DNA of 64,000 nucleotides from Rhodococcus sp. P1Y. GTDB taxonomy: Bacteria; Actinomycetota; Actinomycetes; Mycobacteriales; Mycobacteriaceae. Position 1 is the stretch's first letter, and each line of letters begins with the position of its first letter. Both the position numbers and the translations under genes were made by a program. The notes beneath the pieces were generated by a model, which saw nothing but the letters and a program-made list of their open reading frames with translations, had not been told where the DNA came from and searched no databases. Of this stretch, positions 59,818-64,000 are shown in pieces. The stretch covers positions 1,178,001 through 1,242,000 of the forward strand of contig NZ_CP032762.1 in NCBI RefSeq assembly GCF_003641205.1. Reading direction: 5' to 3'.

Positions 59818-61689
59818 ATGACAACACCAGGGATCGATCCGCGATTGGTTTCAGGCCTCGCGAGCCAGTTCGCGTCGTTGAGTGAGCAGATGCGCCGAGT
59901 GTCGGGAGACCTGGGCGCGCTCCAGACTCAGTTGACACAACCGCAGCGTCCACCCGTGCAGTACTCCGTGCCGACCTATCCCCCGATGGGACAGGGCGTG
60001 CCCCCAGGGATGGCTGTGCCCTCGGGTGTGGTTGTGCCGCCTCAACAGATGCAGCCCCAGCCCCAGCCTGTGGCACCGCCGACCTCGGCCGCGCCCCTTC
60101 CCTATGCGCCCTATCCGTCTCCGCCCGTCCGCAAGTCGATCCCGAAGGCCGAGCCGTGGTGGCAACGTGACGGCGTGATCAGCCGAGTCCTCGCAGTGGC
60201 CGGCGCGGGCGTCACGCTCGTCGGTGTGGTCATGCTGCTAGCACTGGCTGCGCAGGCCGGGTGGTTCGGCCCTGAACTGCGGGTGGGTGCTGGTGCGGTG
60301 CTATCGGCCGGGCTCGTGTACGCCGGCTCGCGGATCTTCGCGAAACCGGGCGGCCGCATCGGCGGGATCGCCACGGCAGCAACGGGAATCGCGGGCCTCT
60401 ACTTGGACGTCGTGGCGGTGACGGTGATCTACGACTGGCTCGTACCCGCTCTCGGGTTGGCCGCAGCGTTCGGAATCGCCGCGGCAGGCGTCGCACTGGC
60501 GGTATCGTGGCGTTCCCAGCCGATGGCAGTACTGATTCTGACCGGTGTGGCAGTCTGCGCTCCGATCCTCACCGGCGGAATCACGTTGTCGCTCATTGCG
60601 TTTCTCGCCGCGACGTACATCGCGAGCTTCACCGCTCAACTGGGTCGCGACTGGCCGATCCTGCAGGTCGCACGCACACTTCCCGTTGTGGCAGTTACTT
60701 TGATCGGGATCGGCCAGGCTGCCGATTGGAGCGCATCGGATGCCGAATCGCTTCCCATCCTGATCGTGTCCGCACTCATCGCGATATTCGGTGTCGGAAG
60801 CTCGGCGGAACTGCTCCGCCGCAACGCAGGTGACACCGTGGCAGCGATTGCACTCGGGGTATCGGCAATACCGGTGCTGGTGGTGGGAACCGTGTTGACG
60901 CCGTGGACCGCATCGCTCGTCGAGGGCCTGGTCGCCGTCGGGTGCGCGGTGGTGATCGCCGCGGTGCGCTGGCTGCCGAGCATCGCCCGAGTTGTTCTCG
61001 CTCTCGTCGGTGCCACCGCACTACTGCAGGCTGTTCTGGTCCCGACGTCGATCGAACTCCGCCCACTCGCGCTCCTCGTAGTGGCCGCCGTCATGGTGGC
61101 ACTGGCGTATAGCGCGTCATCCGCGCTGGCATATTACGTCGGCGCGGCGTTCGGAGCGTTCGGTGCTCTCGGCTACCTCGTCACATCACCGCCGGTGTCC
61201 ATCGTCGATCAACGTTACGCCGCAGACGAATTCGGCACCTTGGTCGCCGGCATTCTGCTGGTCGGTGTGGCCGTCGGCCTGGTGCACGTCGGTGCACGAT
61301 TGAAGATCACCGACAAGAATCTGCAAGCGTGCTGGATCGGAGCAGGGGTTGTGTCGCTGTATGCGCTGACGTCGGCAACCGTGGCGCTCGGGGTCGCGGC
61401 GATCGGTGGAAACACTGGATTCGTCGCCGGTCATTGCGCTGCGACGATCGAGTGGATGGCAGCAGCGATGGCATTGCTGATTCTCGGACTGCGGACCGAG
61501 AAGTATGCTCACGCAGCGTTGTTGGCCGGGTTGTCGCTGACTGCAGCGTCGGTGGCGAAACTCGTCTTCTTCGACCTCGGTGCGCTCGACGGGCTGTTTC
61601 GCGTGGGTGCCTTCGTCGTCGTCGGATTGCTCCTGCTGTTCGCCGGAACGCGCTACGCGAAGGTGTTCGCCGAACGAGCGGCGAACTGA
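59818..61689 (+). CDS. DUF2339 multi-pass membrane protein
   Basis: A 623-residue protein. A short coiled-coil-like N-terminus (SGLASQFASLSEQMRRVSGDLGALQTQL) and a Pro/Gln-rich linker (about 40-100) precede around eighteen hydrophobic segments, beginning GVISRVLAVAGAGVTLVGVVMLLALA. This is the DUF2339 layout; function unknown. CAGTAT ends six bases before the ATG, so this transcript may also be leaderless. It converges on the MmpL gene, with a terminator between. Confidence 0.85.
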   Translation: MTTPGIDPRLVSGLASQFASLSEQMRRVSGDLGALQTQLTQPQRPPVQYSVPTYPPMGQGVPPGMAVPSGVVVPPQQMQPQPQPVAPPTSAAPLPYAPYPSPPVRKSIPKAEPWWQRDGVISRVLAVAGAGVTLVGVVMLLALAAQAGWFGPELRVGAGAVLSAGLVYAGSRIFAKPGGRIGGIATAATGIAGLYLDVVAVTVIYDWLVPALGLAAAFGIAAAGVALAVSWRSQPMAVLILTGVAVCAPILTGGITLSLIAFLAATYIASFTAQLGRDWPILQVARTLPVVAVTLIGIGQAADWSASDAESLPILIVSALIAIFGVGSSAELLRRNAGDTVAAIALGVSAIPVLVVGTVLTPWTASLVEGLVAVGCAVVIAAVRWLPSIARVVLALVGATALLQAVLVPTSIELRPLALLVVAAVMVALAYSASSALAYYVGAAFGAFGALGYLVTSPPVSIVDQRYAADEFGTLVAGILLVGVAVGLVHVGARLKITDKNLQACWIGAGVVSLYALTSATVALGVAAIGGNTGFVAGHCAATIEWMAAAMALLILGLRTEKYAHAALLAGLSLTAASVAKLVFFDLGALDGLFRVGAFVVVGLLLLFAGTRYAKVFAERAAN

Positions 61690-61707
61690 CTTCCACGCGC
61701 CTGTCGT

Positions 61708-61746
61708 CCCTTTGCGCTGCACCCATGCTGGGTGCAGCGCGAAGGG
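61708..61746. terminator. Bidirectional terminator hairpin
   Basis: Arms CCCTTTGCGCTGCACCC and GGGTGCAGCGCGAAGGG (17 bases, one G-T mismatch) flank ATGCT between two convergent genes. A short ATTT follows on the plus strand. Confidence 0.75.
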
Positions 61747-61753
61747 ATTTCGG

Positions 61754-63913
61754 TTACAGGTATGTCTCGCCGAGTCCTAGCCTCTGCTGAATTCGCTTCA
61801 TCCACTTCGGTGCCCACCACGCGCTGTCGCCGAGGAGCTTCATGACGGAGGGGACGAGGAACATTCGGATGACGGTGGCGTCGATGATCAAGGCCGCAAT
61901 CATTCCGTACGCGATGTATTTCATCATCACCAGATCTGAGAACGCGAAGGACCCGGTGACCACGATCAGGATGAGGGCAGCAGCGGTGATGATGCGACCC
62001 GAATGAGCCGTACCTATACGCACCGCATCAGTTGTGCTCTCCCCCTTCTCTCGGGCCTCGACCATGCGCGAGAGCAGGAAAACCTCGTAGTCCGTGGACA
62101 ATCCGAACACGATCGCACCGATCAGCAGAAGTATCATCGCCATGATCGGCCCCGGCGTGAAGTTCATCAGGCTCGCACCGTGGCCGTCGATGAAGATCCA
62201 GGTCAGAATCCCCATGGTCGCGCCGAGGCCGAGCGCGGTCATCAGTACGGCCTTGATCGGCAACACCAGCGATCCGAACGTCAGGAACATCAACAGTGTC
62301 ACAACCAATACGACGAGCAACGCAGTCAAGGGCAGTCGATCCTCGAGCGCGGCGATCGAATCGAATTCGATGGCAGGGGTACCGGTGACGGATACCGTTG
62401 CGCCGTCGGGGATGTCGATACCACGGAGATATTCGATGGCCTCGGAGGAGTCGTTTCGATCCTCCAGTCCAGCCTTGAAGACGATGATTCCGTCTTTGCT
62501 CGAGCCCTCCGGTGCGAACTTCTCGACCAGGCCGGGAGCCTGATTCGCCTGGGCGGTGATCTGGCCCAGGGACGCACCCTGAGCGCCCTCGATGACCAAC
62601 TTGAGGGGTTCGGTGCGCTGACCGGGGAAGAGTTCGTCGAACTGAGCTTGAGCGACGCGTGTCGGGTTGTCGGGCGGGAGGTACGTCTCGTTGATGCCAC
62701 CGAACTCGATCTTGCCCACCGGAAGCGTCAGAACCAGCAACCCGAGAACGATTGCGATCGCGACCTTGACCGGCCTGCGCATCACCCAGCCGGTCAGCTT
62801 GCCCCACATGCCGTTCTCGATCTCGGACGACGACTTGGTCTTGCGCATGAACTTCAGTCCGAGCGCATCCACCCGGGCGCCGAGAATGGCCAGCAGGGCG
62901 GGCAGAACCGTCACGGCGGTCAGTGCAGCCAGTGCGACGGTCGCAATGGACCCGTACGCAACCGATTTGAGGAAACCGTGGGGAAACAGCAGTAGCCCGC
63001 CGAGACTCGCGACGATCATCGTCGCCGAGAACACCACCGTTCGGCCGGCCGTCATTACGGAGCGTCGCACCGCTTCTTTCGTCGACCGTCCGTCGCCCAG
63101 TTCCTCTCGGAATCGCGACACGATGAAGAGTCCGTAGTCGATCGCGAGTCCGAGACCGACCATGGACACCACCGGTGCGACGAAGGTATTGACCTCGGTG
63201 AAATTGGTGAAGAGCCGCACGATTCCGTTGGCTCCGACCACGGTGAGGCCACCGACGACGAGGGGGAGTGCGGCCGCGACGACGCCGCCGAAAACGAAGA
63301 ACAGAAGCACCGCCACAGCAGGAATCGCGAGGATCTCCATGCGGTGGATGTCCTCGGACATGGTCGACTGCAGTGCCCCGGCGACGGCTTGTAGCCCGGC
63401 GACCTGGACGTCACCGCCCTGCCCCTCGATGGCGGGGACGTAGAAGGCGTCCTTGACGTCCTGAAAGTTGTTGGTCAGTTGCGTGTCGTTGTCGCCCACG
63501 ATCGCGATGCTGGCAATCGCATTGCGCTTGTCCTCGGTGGCCAGCGCTGCTGCGCTCACAACCCCGTCCACCTTGAAGTACGTACCGTTGATCTTCGAGA
63601 TCTGGTCGGGATGGTCGGCGACGAGGGACTCGAGGCTTTCGACCACAGCAGCGGTGAAGTCGGAATCGTCGACAGTTTTGCCCTCGGGCGCGGTGTACAG
63701 CACGATCACGTCGCCTTGAGCGTCCCGGCCGAACGTTCTGTCGGCGAGGTCGGCGGCCTCCACCGACTGCGAACCGGGATCGTCGAAGCCGCCCTGGCTC
63801 AGATGATTCTCGAAGCCGACCCCGTACGCAGCCATGGCCAGCAGACCCGCAACCATGATGCCCAGCACCGTGTAGCGCCATCGGTGGACCAAATCTCCCC
63901 AGGTGGCGAACAC
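61754..63913 (-). CDS. MmpL/RND-family transporter
   Basis: A 719-residue RND-superfamily protein of the MMPL type with two repeats of one helix, an extracytoplasmic porter domain and five helices. The proton-relay region GLGLAIDYGLFIVSRFREELGDG (first half) and FGLSTDYEVFLLSRMVEAREKGESTTDAVRIG (second half) each carry the conserved Asp-Tyr pair. Relatives export lipids of the mycolic envelope or drugs. The GTG start has GAGGAG nine bases upstream. The upstream 87 bases to the window end show no gene. Confidence 0.92.
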   Translation of the reverse strand: MFATWGDLVHRWRYTVLGIMVAGLLAMAAYGVGFENHLSQGGFDDPGSQSVEAADLADRTFGRDAQGDVIVLYTAPEGKTVDDSDFTAAVVESLESLVADHPDQISKINGTYFKVDGVVSAAALATEDKRNAIASIAIVGDNDTQLTNNFQDVKDAFYVPAIEGQGGDVQVAGLQAVAGALQSTMSEDIHRMEILAIPAVAVLLFFVFGGVVAAALPLVVGGLTVVGANGIVRLFTNFTEVNTFVAPVVSMVGLGLAIDYGLFIVSRFREELGDGRSTKEAVRRSVMTAGRTVVFSATMIVASLGGLLLFPHGFLKSVAYGSIATVALAALTAVTVLPALLAILGARVDALGLKFMRKTKSSSEIENGMWGKLTGWVMRRPVKVAIAIVLGLLVLTLPVGKIEFGGINETYLPPDNPTRVAQAQFDELFPGQRTEPLKLVIEGAQGASLGQITAQANQAPGLVEKFAPEGSSKDGIIVFKAGLEDRNDSSEAIEYLRGIDIPDGATVSVTGTPAIEFDSIAALEDRLPLTALLVVLVVTLLMFLTFGSLVLPIKAVLMTALGLGATMGILTWIFIDGHGASLMNFTPGPIMAMILLLIGAIVFGLSTDYEVFLLSRMVEAREKGESTTDAVRIGTAHSGRIITAAALILIVVTGSFAFSDLVMMKYIAYGMIAALIIDATVIRMFLVPSVMKLLGDSAWWAPKWMKRIQQRLGLGETYL

Positions 63914-64000
63914 TCGCGACTGCTCCTCGATGTAATCGATCTTGTTGTCGAAACGGGACGGCCCTCAAGGCCAACGGGCGGGGGACGAGCTGCGTTCCGT

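Noticed and set aside
63914..64000. A further gene at the right edge
   Set aside because: The open frame there has no family character or start signals. Only the GAGGAG ribosome-binding site of the MmpL gene is supported.

Overview
The window is high-GC actinobacterial chromosomal DNA, most likely from Rhodococcus or a close mycolate-containing relative. The evidence is the many GTG starts, an MmpL transporter, a MecA_N-type penicillin-binding lipoprotein, a HAMP-linked class III cyclase, a DUF1707 protein and several leaderless promoters with TANNNT boxes next to the start codon. I saw no rRNA, tRNA, phage, transposase or CRISPR array.

Positions 1-25 kb are a sugar-acid catabolic region. 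It encodes a complete oxidative uronate route. Uronate dehydrogenase (19135-19947) makes aldarates. Two glucarate-dehydratase-type enzymes (4647, 8773) and one galactarate/talarate-type dehydratase (23869) make 5-keto-4-deoxyglucarate. Two KdgD enzymes (5933, 22798) make 2-oxoglutarate semialdehyde, and two semialdehyde dehydrogenases (6890, 21194) make 2-oxoglutarate. Around these lie an enolase-superfamily enzyme of unknown substrate (12028), two D-2-hydroxyacid dehydrogenases, LysR and IclR regulators, a peptide-type ABC importer cut by the window edge, and a carbohydrate ABC importer whose ATPase gene is 4 kb from its permeases. An uncharacterised, probably TIM-barrel protein and an alpha/beta hydrolase lie between its parts.

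Positions 25-33 kb are a polyol module: mannitol-type and sorbitol-type dehydrogenases, divergent from a SorC regulator followed by a complete ABC importer.

Positions 33-64 kb are mixed core and accessory genes: a STAS protein, acyl-CoA ligase, SsuD-like monooxygenase, MHS and SulP transporters, an ABC-F protein with an unusual leader, a penicillin-binding protein followed by a catalytically dead paralogue, a TauE exporter, a peptide transporter, YceI, methionine aminopeptidase, an LPG-synthase-like membrane protein, a cyclase and AI-2E transporter sharing a 16-bp bidirectional promoter, a two-component system, a glycosyltransferase, DUF1707 and DUF2339 proteins, and an MmpL transporter.

Repeats are a main feature. 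A 33-bp minisatellite lies inside four coding sequences and is read in two different frames. At least three families of intergenic hairpins recur at gene ends. Candidate operators lie in most divergent gaps.
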